Source: Paracoccus aeridis | Lineage (GTDB): Bacteria > Pseudomonadota > Alphaproteobacteria > Rhodobacterales > Rhodobacteraceae | Assembly (NCBI RefSeq): GCF_004923205.2 | Contig: NZ_SELD02000018.1 | Location: forward strand, 124,001 to 188,000 | DNA: 64,000 nucleotides | Direction: 5' to 3' | Shown here: one piece after another, positions 28,147 through 37,226 of the stretch | How positions within the stretch are numbered: the stretch's first letter is position 1 | Layout of the letters: each line of letters begins with the position of its first letter | The notes under the pieces: model-generated | Told to the model about the DNA's origin: nothing | Database searches by the model: none | The model's input: the letters and a program-made list of their open reading frames with translations, nothing else | Made by a program: the position numbers and the translations under genes

Positions 28147-28944
28147 ATGTCCGACGCAAGCAACGAAACCCGCCGCCTGATCGACATCATGGCCGCGCTG
28201 CGCGATCCGAAGACCGGCTGCCCGTGGGACATCGAGCAGGACTTTGCTTCCATTGCGCCCTACACGATCGAGGAAGCCTACGAGGTCGCCGACGCGATCG
28301 AGCGCGAGGCATGGGGCGAGTTGCCGGGCGAGCTGGGCGACCTGCTGCTGCAGGTGGTGTTCCACGCGCAGATGGCGGCGGAGGCGGGCATGTTCGACTT
28401 CGCCGACGTGGCGCGGGCGATCTCGGACAAGCTGGTCAGCCGGCATCCGCATGTCTTCGGGGACGAGAACCGCGACAAGTCCGCCGCCCAGCAGGTCAGG
28501 GACTGGGAGGCGATCAAGGCGACCGAGCGCGCCGCCAAGGCCGAGTCCGGCGTGCTGGACGGGGTGGCGATGGGCCTGCCGGCGCTGACCCGCGCGGTGA
28601 AGCTGCAGAACCGCGCGGCGCGGGTGGGCTTCGACTGGCCGGCGACCGATCAGGTGCTCGACAAGCTGCGCGAGGAAGCGGCCGAGCTGGTCGCGGCGAA
28701 GGACAGCGGCGACCGCGCCCACATGGCCGAGGAGCTGGGCGACCTGATGTTCGTGATGGCGAACCTCGCCCGCCACCTCGACATCGACCCCGAGGAGGCG
28801 CTGCGGGCCGCCAACGCCAAGTTCACCCGCCGCTTCCGGTCGATCGAGACGGCACTGGCGGCAGAGGGCCGCACGCCTCAGGATTCGACGCTACAGGAGA
28901 TGGACGCCCTTTGGGACGCGGCGAAGGCGGCGGAGCGGGGGTGA
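28147..28944 (+). CDS. mazG: Nucleoside triphosphate pyrophosphohydrolase MazG
   Basis: 265 residues with two tandem MazG domains. The first has 'GCPWDIEQDFASIAPYTIEE' and 'GELGDLLLQVVFHAQ', and the second has 'DKLREEAAELVAAK' and 'EELGDLMFVMANLARHL', each supplying the E-E-x(12-28)-E-x-x-D metal motif. It hydrolyses (d)NTPs to NMPs and may lower ppGpp or clear non-canonical nucleotides. Length is normal, start at ATG 28147. Confidence 0.96.
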   Translation: MSDASNETRRLIDIMAALRDPKTGCPWDIEQDFASIAPYTIEEAYEVADAIEREAWGELPGELGDLLLQVVFHAQMAAEAGMFDFADVARAISDKLVSRHPHVFGDENRDKSAAQQVRDWEAIKATERAAKAESGVLDGVAMGLPALTRAVKLQNRAARVGFDWPATDQVLDKLREEAAELVAAKDSGDRAHMAEELGDLMFVMANLARHLDIDPEEALRAANAKFTRRFRSIETALAAEGRTPQDSTLQEMDALWDAAKAAERG

Positions 28945-29094
28945 CCCGCCCGGCTCAGCGGTCGGCGGTTTGCACCGACGAATCCCCCGCCAAGCCCGAC
29001 AGGTCGGACCGCCCGGAAACAGGCATGTGGCCAGTTTTCCGTAGCGGCGTTGATTGCTGAGGGGCAATCACCGTGGCGACCGCCTGGGATGTCC

Positions 29095-30117
29095 TCAGGC
29101 CGCCAGCGCGCCACCCCGCACCGCTTCCAGCGCCGCGTCGTAGTCCGCGAGCGTCCCCGAAGACCCCCGTTCCGACAGCGTCCGCTTCCATCCCCGCGCG
29201 CCGGGGCGGCCGTGGAACAGGCCCAGCATGTGCCGCGTGATCTGGTGCATCCGGCCGCCTTCGGCGAGGTAGCGGGCGACGACCTCGCGCATCGCCTCGG
29301 CCGCCTGCAGCGGCGAGGACAGGCGCGGCGCCTCTCCCCACAGCGTGTCGGCCGTGCCCAGGATGTCCCAGGGCTGGTGATAGGCGGCGCGCCCGACCAT
29401 CACCCCGTCCATGTGCGACAGCTGGTCGCGGACAGCCTCCATCGTCGCGATCCCGCCGTTGATCGACAGGTGCAGGTCCGGGAACGCCGCCTTCATCGCG
29501 TGCACCAGCGGATAGTCGAGCGGCGGCACCTCGCGGTTTTCCTTGGGCGACAGCCCCTGCAGCCATGCCTTCCGCGCATGGATCGTGACGCGGCGAACGC
29601 CCGCGTCCTGCATCCGGGCCAGGAAGGCGGGCAGGACCTCGGCCGGGTCCTGGTCATCGACGCCGATGCGGCACTTGACAGTGACCTCGACCGGGCTCGC
29701 CCCGGCCATCGCCGTCACGCACTCGGCCACCAGGTCGGGGGACTTCATCAGCACGGCGCCGAAACAGCCCGACTGCACCCGGTCGCTGGGGCACCCGACG
29801 TTGAGGTTGATCTCGTCATAGCCCCAGTCGGCGGCGATCCGAGTCGCCTCGCGCAGCTCGGCCGGGTCCGACCCGCCAAGCTGCAGCGCAACCGGATGCT
29901 CGCCCGCCGCATGATCCAGCAGCCGCGCACGGTCGCCGTGGACGATTGCGGCCGAGGTCACCATCTCGGTATACAGCAGCGCCCGCCGGCTCAGCAGGCG
30001 GTGGAAGCCCCGGCAATGGCGGTCGGTCCAGTCCATCATGGGTGCAACTGACAGGCGGGCCGCGTCGCGGACGGTGCAGGTGAGGGGGCAAGGCGCGGGC
30101 GTGGTCATCTGCGCCAT
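29095..30117 (-). CDS. dusA: tRNA-dihydrouridine synthase DusA
   Basis: About 340 residues. FMN barrel 'LSVAPMMDWTDRHCRGFHRL' (~28-47), active-site Cys in 'NLNVGCPSDRVQSGCFGAVL' (~115) and a helical C-terminal domain match the DusA group, which reduces U20/U20a of tRNAs. ATG 30117 has GGAA upstream; ATG 30108 is an alternative. Confidence 0.94.
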   Translation of the reverse strand: MAQMTTPAPCPLTCTVRDAARLSVAPMMDWTDRHCRGFHRLLSRRALLYTEMVTSAAIVHGDRARLLDHAAGEHPVALQLGGSDPAELREATRIAADWGYDEINLNVGCPSDRVQSGCFGAVLMKSPDLVAECVTAMAGASPVEVTVKCRIGVDDQDPAEVLPAFLARMQDAGVRRVTIHARKAWLQGLSPKENREVPPLDYPLVHAMKAAFPDLHLSINGGIATMEAVRDQLSHMDGVMVGRAAYHQPWDILGTADTLWGEAPRLSSPLQAAEAMREVVARYLAEGGRMHQITRHMLGLFHGRPGARGWKRTLSERGSSGTLADYDAALEAVRGGALAA

Positions 30118-30214
30118 GTAGCAATTCCCGTACCGGTCCGCCACTCGCACGGCACAAAACGGGAACTTCCGCCCCCGCCCGCGTGTTCAGGATCGCAACA
30201 CGAGCGAGATCATC

Positions 30215-30448
30215 ATGGCCGACGAACAGAACCCGAAGACCCAGGACCAGGACACCCAGGGCTCGAACACGCAGAAGGATCCCGACGACTGGGTCAGCGG
30301 CGACGATCCGATGACCGGGGCGCAGGCGTCCTATCTCAAGACGCTGGGCGAGCAGGCCGACGACCCCGACGCCTACGAGGAAGGGCTGAGCAAGGCCGAG
30401 GCGTCCAAGCGCATCGACCACCTCAAGGAAAAGCTGGGTCTGCAATAG
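30215..30448 (+). CDS. Small DUF3072-type protein
   Basis: 77 residues, highly acidic and polar. After a Gln/Asp/Thr-rich start comes 'DPMTGAQASYLKTLGEQADD' and a C-terminal 'LSKAEASKRIDHLKEKLG', the conserved core of the DUF3072 family. The function is unknown; relatives look like small cytosolic, possibly nucleic-acid-associated proteins. It is monocistronic with an ACGAGCG leader and divergent from dusA. Confidence 0.75.
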   Translation: MADEQNPKTQDQDTQGSNTQKDPDDWVSGDDPMTGAQASYLKTLGEQADDPDAYEEGLSKAEASKRIDHLKEKLGLQ

Positions 30449-30513
30449 GATCGCGGCCCGCTTGAGCGGGGGCGCCCGCGCCCCTATCTTGCGGGCAAGC
30501 GAAAGGTCCGACC

Positions 30514-30882
30514 ATGTTCTCCATCCCCGGCAAGTCCCCCGTCACCATCACCCCCGCGGCCGAGGCGCAGATCGCCCGGCTGATGACCGGCAAGGGCGCG
30601 GCGGGCCTGCGGATCGGCCTGAAGAAGGGCGGATGCGCGGGGATGGAATACACGATGGAAATGGCCGAGACCCCTGCCCCCGGGGACGAGGTCGTCGAAC
30701 AGGGCGCGGCGCGGGTAATGATCGCCCCCACCGCGCAGATGTTCCTGTTCGGGACGGAAATCGACTACGAGACCGCGCTGCTCGACAGCGGCTTCCGCTT
30801 CCGCAACCCCAACGTCACCGACAGCTGCGGCTGCGGCGAATCGGTGAGCTTCGCCATCCCGGGCCGCACCGCCGGGGCGTGA
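30514..30882 (+). CDS. HesB/IscA/SufA-type iron-sulfur assembly protein
   Basis: 122 residues with the A-type scaffold motif: Cys in 'GLKKGGCAGMEYTM' (~residue 44) and C-G-C in 'VTDSCGCGESVSF' (~106-108). Such proteins carry Fe-S clusters from scaffold to target enzymes. It is not next to other isc/suf genes. The N-terminal 'ITPAAEAQIARLM' and length are normal. Confidence 0.93.
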   Translation: MFSIPGKSPVTITPAAEAQIARLMTGKGAAGLRIGLKKGGCAGMEYTMEMAETPAPGDEVVEQGAARVMIAPTAQMFLFGTEIDYETALLDSGFRFRNPNVTDSCGCGESVSFAIPGRTAGA

Positions 30883-30969
30883 TGCGTCCGCCCGGATGGC
30901 TTGCGGCTTGATCCGCACCGCCGTCCTCGCCTAAGCCGTTTCCACAACGGAAACGAAGGACTGGACAGG

Positions 30970-31704
30970 ATGCGCAAGCTCGCCGCCGGCAACTGGAAGA
31001 TGAACGGAACGCTGGCGTCGCTGGCCGAGATCGACGCGCTGCTGGGCGCCGATCGCGACTGCGAGGTGCTGATCTGCCCGCCCGCGACGCTTATCCATCC
31101 CATGGTCGCGCGCATCGCGGGCGAGGCGGTAGCCGTCGGCGGGCAGGATTGCCATGCCGAGGCGAAGGGCGCGCATACCGGCGACCTCGCAGCGGCGCAG
31201 CTTGCGGACGCGGGCGCGGAATATGTCATCGTGGGCCACTCCGAGCGCCGCACCGACCATGCCGAGGATGACGCCTCCGTCGCCGCCAAGGCGCGGGCCG
31301 CGCATCAGGCCGGGCTGACCGCCATCGTCTGCGTGGGCGAGACCGAGGCGCAGCGCGACGGGGGCGAGACGCTGGACGTGATCGCGCGCCAGCTCGCCGG
31401 GTCGATCCCGGACGGCGCGACGGCCGGCAACACGGTCGTCGCCTACGAGCCCGTCTGGGCTATCGGCACCGGCCGCACCCCCGACAACGACCAGATCGCC
31501 GAGGTCCACGGCGCCATTCGCGGCGCGCTGACCGCCCGCTTCGCCGACGGCAACGACTTCCGCCTGCTCTACGGCGGCAGCGTGAAGCCCGGCAACGCGG
31601 CCGAGATCTTCGCGATCCCGAACGTCAACGGCGCGCTGGTCGGGGGCGCGAGCCTCAAGGCGGCCGATTTCGCTCCCATCGTCGCGGCGCTGGACGCGGC
31701 GTGA
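30970..31704 (+). CDS. tpiA: Triosephosphate isomerase
   Basis: 244 residues interconverting dihydroxyacetone phosphate and glyceraldehyde 3-phosphate. The catalytic residues are all present: Lys in 'AAGNWKMNG' (~11), His in 'VIVGHSERR' (~90) and Glu in '[13 protein letters not shown]' (~160), plus the phosphate loop '[12 protein letters not shown]'. Start ATG 30970 with CAGGA upstream. Confidence 0.97.
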   Translation: MRKLAAGNWKMNGTLASLAEIDALLGADRDCEVLICPPATLIHPMVARIAGEAVAVGGQDCHAEAKGAHTGDLAAAQLADAGAEYVIVGHSERRTDHAEDDASVAAKARAAHQAGLTAIVCVGETEAQRDGGETLDVIARQLAGSIPDGATAGNTVVAYEPVWAIGTGRTPDNDQIAEVHGAIRGALTARFADGNDFRLLYGGSVKPGNAAEIFAIPNVNGALVGGASLKAADFAPIVAALDAA

Positions 31705-31712
31705 CGGCACCC

Positions 31713-31742
31713 GGGCGGGCGGGTCGCTTGCCGCGCCCGCCC
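31713..31742 (+). terminator. Possible terminator after tpiA
   Basis: GGGCGGGC (31713-31720) pairs with GCCCGCCC (31735-31742) across a 14-base loop, shortly after the tpiA stop. There is no T tract, so this is a weak call. Confidence 0.35.
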
Positions 31743-31825
31743 ATGCGTGAAAGGCTCGGCCGCAACGGCACGGGACGCGCCGGGGCGGGGCGGGCGACAA
31801 CAGGCCGGGCCGAGACGAGGCGGGC

Positions 31826-32641
31826 ATGACCGAGGCGAAGCAGATCATCTGCATCAAGTGGGGCACGAAGTTCGGCCCCGAATACGTCAACCGTCTGAAC
31901 GGGATGATCTCGCGCAGCATCACGCCGCCGTTCCGGCTGATCTGCTTCACCGACGACGGCGCGGGGCTGCATGGCGACATCGTCGTGCGCCCCCTGCCCC
32001 GGTTCGACTACGAGCCGCCCCGGAACACGATCGGCAAGTGGCCGAAGTCGCGCCTCTGGGGGGATCTGGGCGACGTGACCGGCACGGTCCTGTTCCTGGA
32101 CCTCGACGTCATCGTCACCGGCAACCTCGACGACTTCTTCACCTTCGGCGACCCCGACGACACGGTGCTGGCCACGAACCCCGCGCGCATCAAGCCGTTC
32201 GAGAAGCTGGGCCAGACCTCGGTCTACCGGATGCGGGTCGGCAAGCTCGCGCCCCTGCAGGACATCTTCCGCGCCGACCCGCAGGCGGTCGCGGACGAAT
32301 ACCGGTTCGAGCAGCGCTTCGTCACCCGCCGCGCGCCGGGCGGCGTGAAGTTCTGGCCCAGGGGCTGGGTGGTCCACTTCCGCGCGGACTGCGTGCCCGC
32401 CTTTCCCATGCGCTACTGGCAGACACCGAAGGTGCCGGAGGGCGCGAAGATCGTCATCTTCGCCGGCAGCCTGAACCCGCCCGATGCCATTGCCGGCAGG
32501 TGGAGCGAGGACGACACCCCCCGCGCCCCCCGCGAGCATCTGCGCGCGGCCTTCGACGGCACCCGGCGCGAAAGCCTGTCGCGCCACTTGCGCCACTACG
32601 TCCGCCCAACCCCGTGGGTCGAAAAGCTGTGGCGCGACTGA
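31826..32641 (+). CDS. GT8-like glycosyltransferase
   Basis: 271 residues, starting MTEAKQIICIKWGTKFGPEY. A D-x-D in 'TVLFLDLDVIVTGNLDDFF' (~91-109) and the surrounding 'RLICFTDDGAGL' and 'KWPKSRLWGDLG' segments resemble small GT8-related transferases found in alphaproteobacterial capsule or glycan loci. No signal peptide or helix is seen. It overlaps the next frame by 13 bases. It is far from the main glycan cluster and its acceptor is unknown. Confidence 0.75.
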   Translation: MTEAKQIICIKWGTKFGPEYVNRLNGMISRSITPPFRLICFTDDGAGLHGDIVVRPLPRFDYEPPRNTIGKWPKSRLWGDLGDVTGTVLFLDLDVIVTGNLDDFFTFGDPDDTVLATNPARIKPFEKLGQTSVYRMRVGKLAPLQDIFRADPQAVADEYRFEQRFVTRRAPGGVKFWPRGWVVHFRADCVPAFPMRYWQTPKVPEGAKIVIFAGSLNPPDAIAGRWSEDDTPRAPREHLRAAFDGTRRESLSRHLRHYVRPTPWVEKLWRD

Positions 32642-33141
32642 CCGCCGCCCCGTCGGTCTGGCACCCGCTGCCCGATCCGCTCGCGGCCGAACTGGGCCGC
32701 ACCATCGCCGCCTTCGGTCACCTGGAGGACATGCTCAAGCGCGCGATCTTCGCACTGGAACGCGACGGCCTGCCCGGCGAGATCACCGAGCGTGAGTTCA
32801 GCGCCTGGCTGCGGCGGATGGAGCATGTCGAGACGGATTCGCTCGGCAACCTGATCGAGCGTCTGGACCAGACCCTGCGGCGCGCGGCCCGGGTCGATGC
32901 CGGGCTGATCGGCGAACTCGGCGCGATCAAGAACTGGCGCAACGTGCTGTGCCACGCGGCCTGGCACCCGACGCCGGATGGCTGGGTTCCGGCGTTTTCC
33001 GGCAGCAACGGGGCGGTGGTGGACAGCCCGATGCAGCAGGGCGAGTTGCAGCAGATCCGCGACCGGACTCTTGGGACCGCCCGTGCCGTGGCGCGGCTGG
33101 CCGAGGGACTGCCCGGCAGCGACGGCGGCCCGAGCGACTGA
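32629..33141 (+). CDS. Uncharacterised all-helical protein with an R-x4-H motif
   Basis: 170 residues from a GTG that overlaps the preceding gene's end by 13 bases, implying coupling. I do not recognise the family. Secondary structure looks mainly helical: 'AELGRTIAAFGHLEDMLKRA', 'DSLGNLIERLDQTLRRAAR' and then 'AIKNWRNVLCHAAWHPT'. The R-N-V-L-C-H pattern fits the R-x4-6-H motif of HEPN proteins, but without other support this is only a resemblance. It may belong with the GT8-like gene. Confidence 0.65.
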   Translation: MARLTAAPSVWHPLPDPLAAELGRTIAAFGHLEDMLKRAIFALERDGLPGEITEREFSAWLRRMEHVETDSLGNLIERLDQTLRRAARVDAGLIGELGAIKNWRNVLCHAAWHPTPDGWVPAFSGSNGAVVDSPMQQGELQQIRDRTLGTARAVARLAEGLPGSDGGPSD

Positions 33142-33275
33142 CATCGGATCGGCGGCCGCGATCCCGCCTGCGCCCGCCCGTCGTTGCAATCCCCCGCTCG
33201 GGCGGGATAACACCGACCCGGCCCGACCGCGGGCCCGTTCTAGCGACCAGCCCCACCCCAAGCCACGAGGCCCCC

Positions 33276-34562
33276 ATGTCCGCCCCCCTCCGTCTCGGCA
33301 TCGCCGGCCTTGGCACCGTCGGGATCGGCGTCGTCAAGATCATCCAGTCCCACGCCGACCTGCTGGCCGCGCGCTGCGGCCGGCCGGTGCAGATCACCGC
33401 CGTCTGCGCCCGGGACCGGCACCGCAACCGGGACGCGGACCTGTCGGGCTATGCCTGGGCGGACAGCGCCACCGACCTTGCCCGGCGCGACGACGTGGAT
33501 GTGTTCGTCGAACTGATCGGGGGCGAGGAAGGGGTCGCGCGCGACGCGACGCTGATCGCGCTGGAAAGCGGCAAGGACGTGGTCACGGCCAACAAGGCGA
33601 TGCTCGCCATGCACGGGCAGGCGCTGGCGGAACGGGCCGAGGAACTGGGCCGCGCCCTGCGGTTCGAGGCGGCGGTGGCGGGCGGCATCCCCGTCATCAA
33701 GACGCTGACCGAAAGCCTGGCCGGCAACAGCATCCGCCGCGTGATGGGCGTGATGAACGGCACCTGCAACTACATCCTGACGCGGATGCAGTCGGCGGGC
33801 CTGCCCTACGACACCGTCTTCGAGGAGGCGCGCCAGCTCGGCTATCTCGAGGCCGACCCGACGCTGGACGTGGGCGGGATCGACGCCAGCCACAAGCTGG
33901 CCATCCTCGCCGCGATCGCCTTCGGCACCAGGCCCGCCTTCGACGGGGTGGAGATCGAGGGGATCGAGCGCGTCAGCATCGACGACATCAACCGCGCCGC
34001 CGACATGGGCTATCGCATCAAGCTGCTGGGCGTGGCGCAGATGACGGCGCGCGGGCTTGAACAGCGCATGTCGCCCTGCCTCGTCCCCTGCGACAGCCCG
34101 CTGGGGCAGCTGGAGGGCGGCACCAACATGGTGGTGATCGAAGGCGACGCGGTGGGCCAGCTGGTCCTGCGCGGCCCGGGCGCGGGCGAAGGCCCGACCG
34201 CCAGCGCGGTCCTGTCCGACATCGTGGAAATCGCGCGCGGCGTGCGGCTGCCGGTGTTCGGCCAGCCCGCGACCGGCCTGCAGTCCGCGCACCCGGCGCG
34301 CACCGCCGTGCCTGCCGCCTACTACCTGCGGCTGACGCTGGCCGACAAGCCAGGCGCGCTCGCCAAGGTGGCGACGGTGCTGGGCGACGCCGGCATCTCC
34401 ATCGACCGGATGCGGCAGTACTGCCATTCCAGCGGCGACGCGCCGGTGCTGATCGTCACGCACAAGACCACCCCCGACGCGATCGACTTCGCCATCGCCG
34501 CCCTGCCCCGCACCGGCGTCATCGTCGGCGAGCCGGTGGAGCTGCGGATCGAGGAAGTCTAA
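33276..34562 (+). CDS. hom: Homoserine dehydrogenase
   Basis: 428 residues reducing aspartate semialdehyde to homoserine for threonine, methionine and isoleucine synthesis. It has the NAD(P) motif 'GIAGLGTVGIGVV' (~8-20), the catalytic-domain 'VMNGTCNYILTRM' and 'GYLEADPTLDVGGIDASHKL' (~190-209), and a C-terminal ACT domain ('YLRLTLADKPGALAKVATVL', ~350-369) that usually senses threonine. The shorter start ATG 33276 is chosen over a long non-homologous upstream extension. Confidence 0.97.
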   Translation: MSAPLRLGIAGLGTVGIGVVKIIQSHADLLAARCGRPVQITAVCARDRHRNRDADLSGYAWADSATDLARRDDVDVFVELIGGEEGVARDATLIALESGKDVVTANKAMLAMHGQALAERAEELGRALRFEAAVAGGIPVIKTLTESLAGNSIRRVMGVMNGTCNYILTRMQSAGLPYDTVFEEARQLGYLEADPTLDVGGIDASHKLAILAAIAFGTRPAFDGVEIEGIERVSIDDINRAADMGYRIKLLGVAQMTARGLEQRMSPCLVPCDSPLGQLEGGTNMVVIEGDAVGQLVLRGPGAGEGPTASAVLSDIVEIARGVRLPVFGQPATGLQSAHPARTAVPAAYYLRLTLADKPGALAKVATVLGDAGISIDRMRQYCHSSGDAPVLIVTHKTTPDAIDFAIAALPRTGVIVGEPVELRIEEV

Positions 34563-34572
34563 GGGACCCGCC

Positions 34573-35247
34573 TCAGCGAGCGTCCTGGCTCATCAGGTGG
34601 CGCAGCCCTTGCGTCACGTCGGCGCGCACCGCGAGCCGCAGGCCCGGCTCGTCCCCCGCCCTGAGCGCCGCGAGGATCAGCCGGTGATGGCGCGGCGGCT
34701 CGTTCCGGCGCATCCGCTGGTAGACGGCGCGCATCGTCGGCCCCAGCTGCAGCCAGATCGTTTCCAGAACCGCCAGCATCGCTGGCGCCTGCGCGCGCAG
34801 GTAGAGCGTGCGGTGGAATTCGAGGTTCAGGCGGATATAGCCCACCGCGTCGTGGTTCTGCGCCGCATCCCCCAGCGAGGCGTTGATCGCGGCCAGCCTG
34901 TCGATCAGCGCGAAATGCGCGCGCGGCAAGGCGCGGGACGCCAGTTCCGGCTCGATCAACGCGCGGAGCGCGGCCAGTTCCTCGATCCGCTCGACCGAGA
35001 GTTCGGGCGTGGCGACCCGGCCGGAACTCGACAGCGTCAGCGCCCCTTCGGCCACCAGCCGGCGAACCGCCTCGCGCGCGGGCGTCATGCTGACCCGGTG
35101 GTCGGCGGCGATCCCGCGCAGGGTCAGCGCCCGGCCGGGGGGCAGTTCGCCCAGCATGATGCGGCCGCGCAGCGCGCGGTACACGCGCTCGTGCGTGGCC
35201 GGCTGCGCGGGCGAAGGGGAAGCTGCGGGGGTCGTGCGGGTTGCCAT
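34573..35247 (-). CDS. GntR family regulator (FadR/FCD subfamily)
   Basis: 224 residues. The winged helix has 'RVYRALRGRIMLGELPPGRA' and 'VSMTPAREAVRRLVAEGALT' (~25-75), and the C-terminal FCD domain has 'LNLEFHRTLYLRA' with metal-site histidines. Such regulators bind small carboxylic acids. A perfect 10-base palindrome lies 10 bases before the ATG and may be its own operator. It is convergent with hom; target unknown. Confidence 0.92.
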   Translation of the reverse strand: MATRTTPAASPSPAQPATHERVYRALRGRIMLGELPPGRALTLRGIAADHRVSMTPAREAVRRLVAEGALTLSSSGRVATPELSVERIEELAALRALIEPELASRALPRAHFALIDRLAAINASLGDAAQNHDAVGYIRLNLEFHRTLYLRAQAPAMLAVLETIWLQLGPTMRAVYQRMRRNEPPRHHRLILAALRAGDEPGLRLAVRADVTQGLRHLMSQDAR

Positions 35248-35256
35248 GCCGGACCT

Positions 35257-35266
35257 TGTGATCACA
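35257..35266. promoter_or_regulatory. Perfect palindrome TGTGATCACA upstream of the GntR gene
   Basis: This 10-base perfect palindrome sits between the end of the YgjP-like gene and the GntR start. Its position suits autoregulation by the FadR-type protein; short palindromes can occur by chance. Confidence 0.4.
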
Positions 35267-35278
35267 GGCCCGCCCGCG

Positions 35279-35989
35279 TCAAGCATCGTCCCCGCCTGCC
35301 CTGAACGACCAGGCCATGAGGTCGGCCCCATTCCGCCGCAGCCACGCACGGCGCGGGGCATAGCCCGGCATCAGCGTAGCTACCGCGGCCCAGAACCGCG
35401 GCGAGTGGTCCATGTGGGCCAGATGCGCGACCTCGTGCGCGGCGACGTAGTCGAGGACCTCGGGCGGGGCCATCGCCAGCCGCCAGGAAAACATCAGCCG
35501 CCCGTCCTGCGTGCAGCTGCCCCAGCGGGATCGGGTGTCGCGCAGCGCGATCGCGGCGAACGTTCGCCCCAGCGCTGCCGCATGCCGGTCGCAGGCCGCG
35601 GCGAGGCGGTCGCGGGCGAGATGCTTCAGCCAGGCCTCCGCCACGGTCCCCGGCGGTCGCGCCTGCGGCAGCAGAAGCGCGTCCCCGGCGATCCGCGCGG
35701 CCCGGACGGGGGCCGGCGTCAGGACCAGCGGCCGCCCCTCAACCGGCAGCGCCGCGCCGAAGACCGCCGCCTGCGCCGCGGGCATCGCCGCCTGCGCCCC
35801 CCGGATCCACCCTGCGCGGGACAGGGCGAAGGCCGCCCCGTCCGCCTCCGACGCGCGCGGCGGCAGCGTCAGCACCACCTCGCCGCCGCTCCGTGATACC
35901 CGCAGCGTCATCCGTCGCGCCCGCGCATTTCGGCGCAGCGTGACCGCGATGTCGCCGTCGATGGTGATGATCCGTCCGCCCGGCGGCAT
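35279..35989 (-). CDS. YgjP-like (DUF45) zinc metallopeptidase
   Basis: 236 residues. The zinc site is H-E-V-A-H ('DYVAAHEVAHLAHMDHSPRFW', first His near residue 188) with the downstream H-S-x-x-F-W. 'RDTRSRWGSCTQDGRLMFSW' precedes it, as expected for the family (R-x-S-R-W-G-S-C). The proteolytic substrate is unknown. The gene sits upstream of and on the same strand as the GntR gene. Confidence 0.9.
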   Translation of the reverse strand: MPPGGRIITIDGDIAVTLRRNARARRMTLRVSRSGGEVVLTLPPRASEADGAAFALSRAGWIRGAQAAMPAAQAAVFGAALPVEGRPLVLTPAPVRAARIAGDALLLPQARPPGTVAEAWLKHLARDRLAAACDRHAAALGRTFAAIALRDTRSRWGSCTQDGRLMFSWRLAMAPPEVLDYVAAHEVAHLAHMDHSPRFWAAVATLMPGYAPRRAWLRRNGADLMAWSFRAGGDDA

Positions 35990-36105
35990 CCGCGCTCCTC
36001 GCTTCCGGGCCCTGTCGTTCCCGGCGCCGCGGAAAGTCTTTACACGTCCCGGCGCCTATGGCAGGGGACACCGGATTTACCTGACCCCGACAGAAAGACA
36101 AGACC

Positions 36106-36423
36106 ATGCCCAAGGAAGAATGGGGCACCAAGCGCCTGTGCCCGCAATGCTCGACCCGTTTCTACGACTTGCAGAACGACCCGATGACCTGCCCGTCCTG
36201 CGGCGCGGTCTACACCGTCGAGGCGCTGCAGAACGGCCGCACCCGGGCCATGATCGCCGAGAAGAGCGCCGCGCTGGACACCGACCAGGACGCGGTCCTG
36301 GACGACGAGGACCTGGACGAGGATTCGACCGAGCTCGACGACGACCTGCTGGAAGACAGCGACGATGACGGCGACGTGTCGCTGGACGACATCGCCGACG
36401 TGGCCGAGCCGGACGAGGACTGA
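36106..36423 (+). CDS. TIGR02300 FYDLN-acid domain protein
   Basis: 105 residues. It has an N-terminal zinc-ribbon-like part 'RLCPQCSTRFYDLQNDPMTC' with two C-x-x-C pairs (the second is CPSC), followed by an extremely acidic tail rich in Asp/Glu. This is the alphaproteobacterial FYDLN family, function unknown; the acidic tail suggests a binding partner among basic proteins. It is monocistronic with a terminator after it. Confidence 0.93.
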   Translation: MPKEEWGTKRLCPQCSTRFYDLQNDPMTCPSCGAVYTVEALQNGRTRAMIAEKSAALDTDQDAVLDDEDLDEDSTELDDDLLEDSDDDGDVSLDDIADVAEPDED

Positions 36424-36455
36424 CCGCGCCCGCGCCACGGACCAGGACTGCGACG

Positions 36456-36480
36456 AAGGGGCCCCGCAGGGCCCCTTTTT
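36456..36480 (+). terminator. Rho-independent terminator after the FYDLN gene
   Basis: AAGGGGCCC, CGCA loop, GGGCCCC then TTTTT: a 7-pair GC stem extended by A-T pairs and followed by a T run. Strong intrinsic terminator. Confidence 0.92.
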
Positions 36481-36592
36481 CCATGCCGCGGGCGAACGGC
36501 CGGCAACCCCGATTTTCCGCTTGCACGGGTCCGGCGCTGCCCATATACGACCCCCCACGCGGGCGGCAGACGATGCCTCCCGGACCTCCGGT

Positions 36593-36668
<76 letters not shown>

Positions 36669-37055
36669 GTATTGCGGCTTGTTTTCGCCTGCAGACGGCA
36701 GCTTGGCCTGCGCCGAGCGGAAGCCGGCCTACAGTCTGTCCCCGCAGAATAGTAGCGCTCCCGACGGTTCTGGACGGCACCCTCCGAGGCTTCCGGCTCT
36801 CGGGATCGGCCGCAGGGACCACAGCCTTCGCCGCTCAGGTCTTCAGCCAGTCTTTCTGCGGGCCATCCTTCAGGGTGCGCGTCTGCCGGACCGTTCGCAA
36901 GCTTGAAGAACGCGGCAACCTCGGCGTGCAGTCCAGTGTGGGCCGGAAGCGCATCGGAAAAGAGCAGTCGCAGTCCCGCTAGCAACCGAAGCAGAGGCCG
37001 GGCGTTCTCCTTCTGTGTCAGCGTCAACCAACGCGCGCCGTAAGGGAGAAAGCCA
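36669..37055. other. Intergenic region after tRNA-Ala
   Basis: No convincing gene. A long minus-strand frame crosses this region, but it continues through the antisense of the tRNA and is the known tRNA shadow artefact. No direct repeat of the tRNA 3' end, and so no clear att site, was found nearby. Confidence 0.5.
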
Positions 37056-37214
37056 ATGGCAGAGAATCAGCAGCCGTCCGGTCAGAAGAAAGACAAGAAG
37101 GACGATGAGCAGCGGGAGCGTGGCGGGCCGGGCAGCAACCCGGATCAGAACCGTCCCGACCAGGGCCAGAGCGACGAGATACGGCGCAACGGCAGCGACA
37201 GCAATCGCAGCTGA
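37056..37214 (+). CDS. Very small hydrophilic, probably disordered protein
   Basis: 52 residues (MAENQQPSGQKKDKKDDEQR at its start) made almost only of Gln, Asp, Lys, Arg, Asn, Ser and Gly. AAGGGAG lies at ideal spacing before the ATG and a 9-pair hairpin follows the stop, so it looks like a real, separately transcribed gene. I do not recognise a family. The composition is like that of small stress or desiccation-related hydrophilins, which is inference only. Confidence 0.7.
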   Translation: MAENQQPSGQKKDKKDDEQRERGGPGSNPDQNRPDQGQSDEIRRNGSDSNRS

Positions 37215-37226
37215 TGGGTTTCGCAG

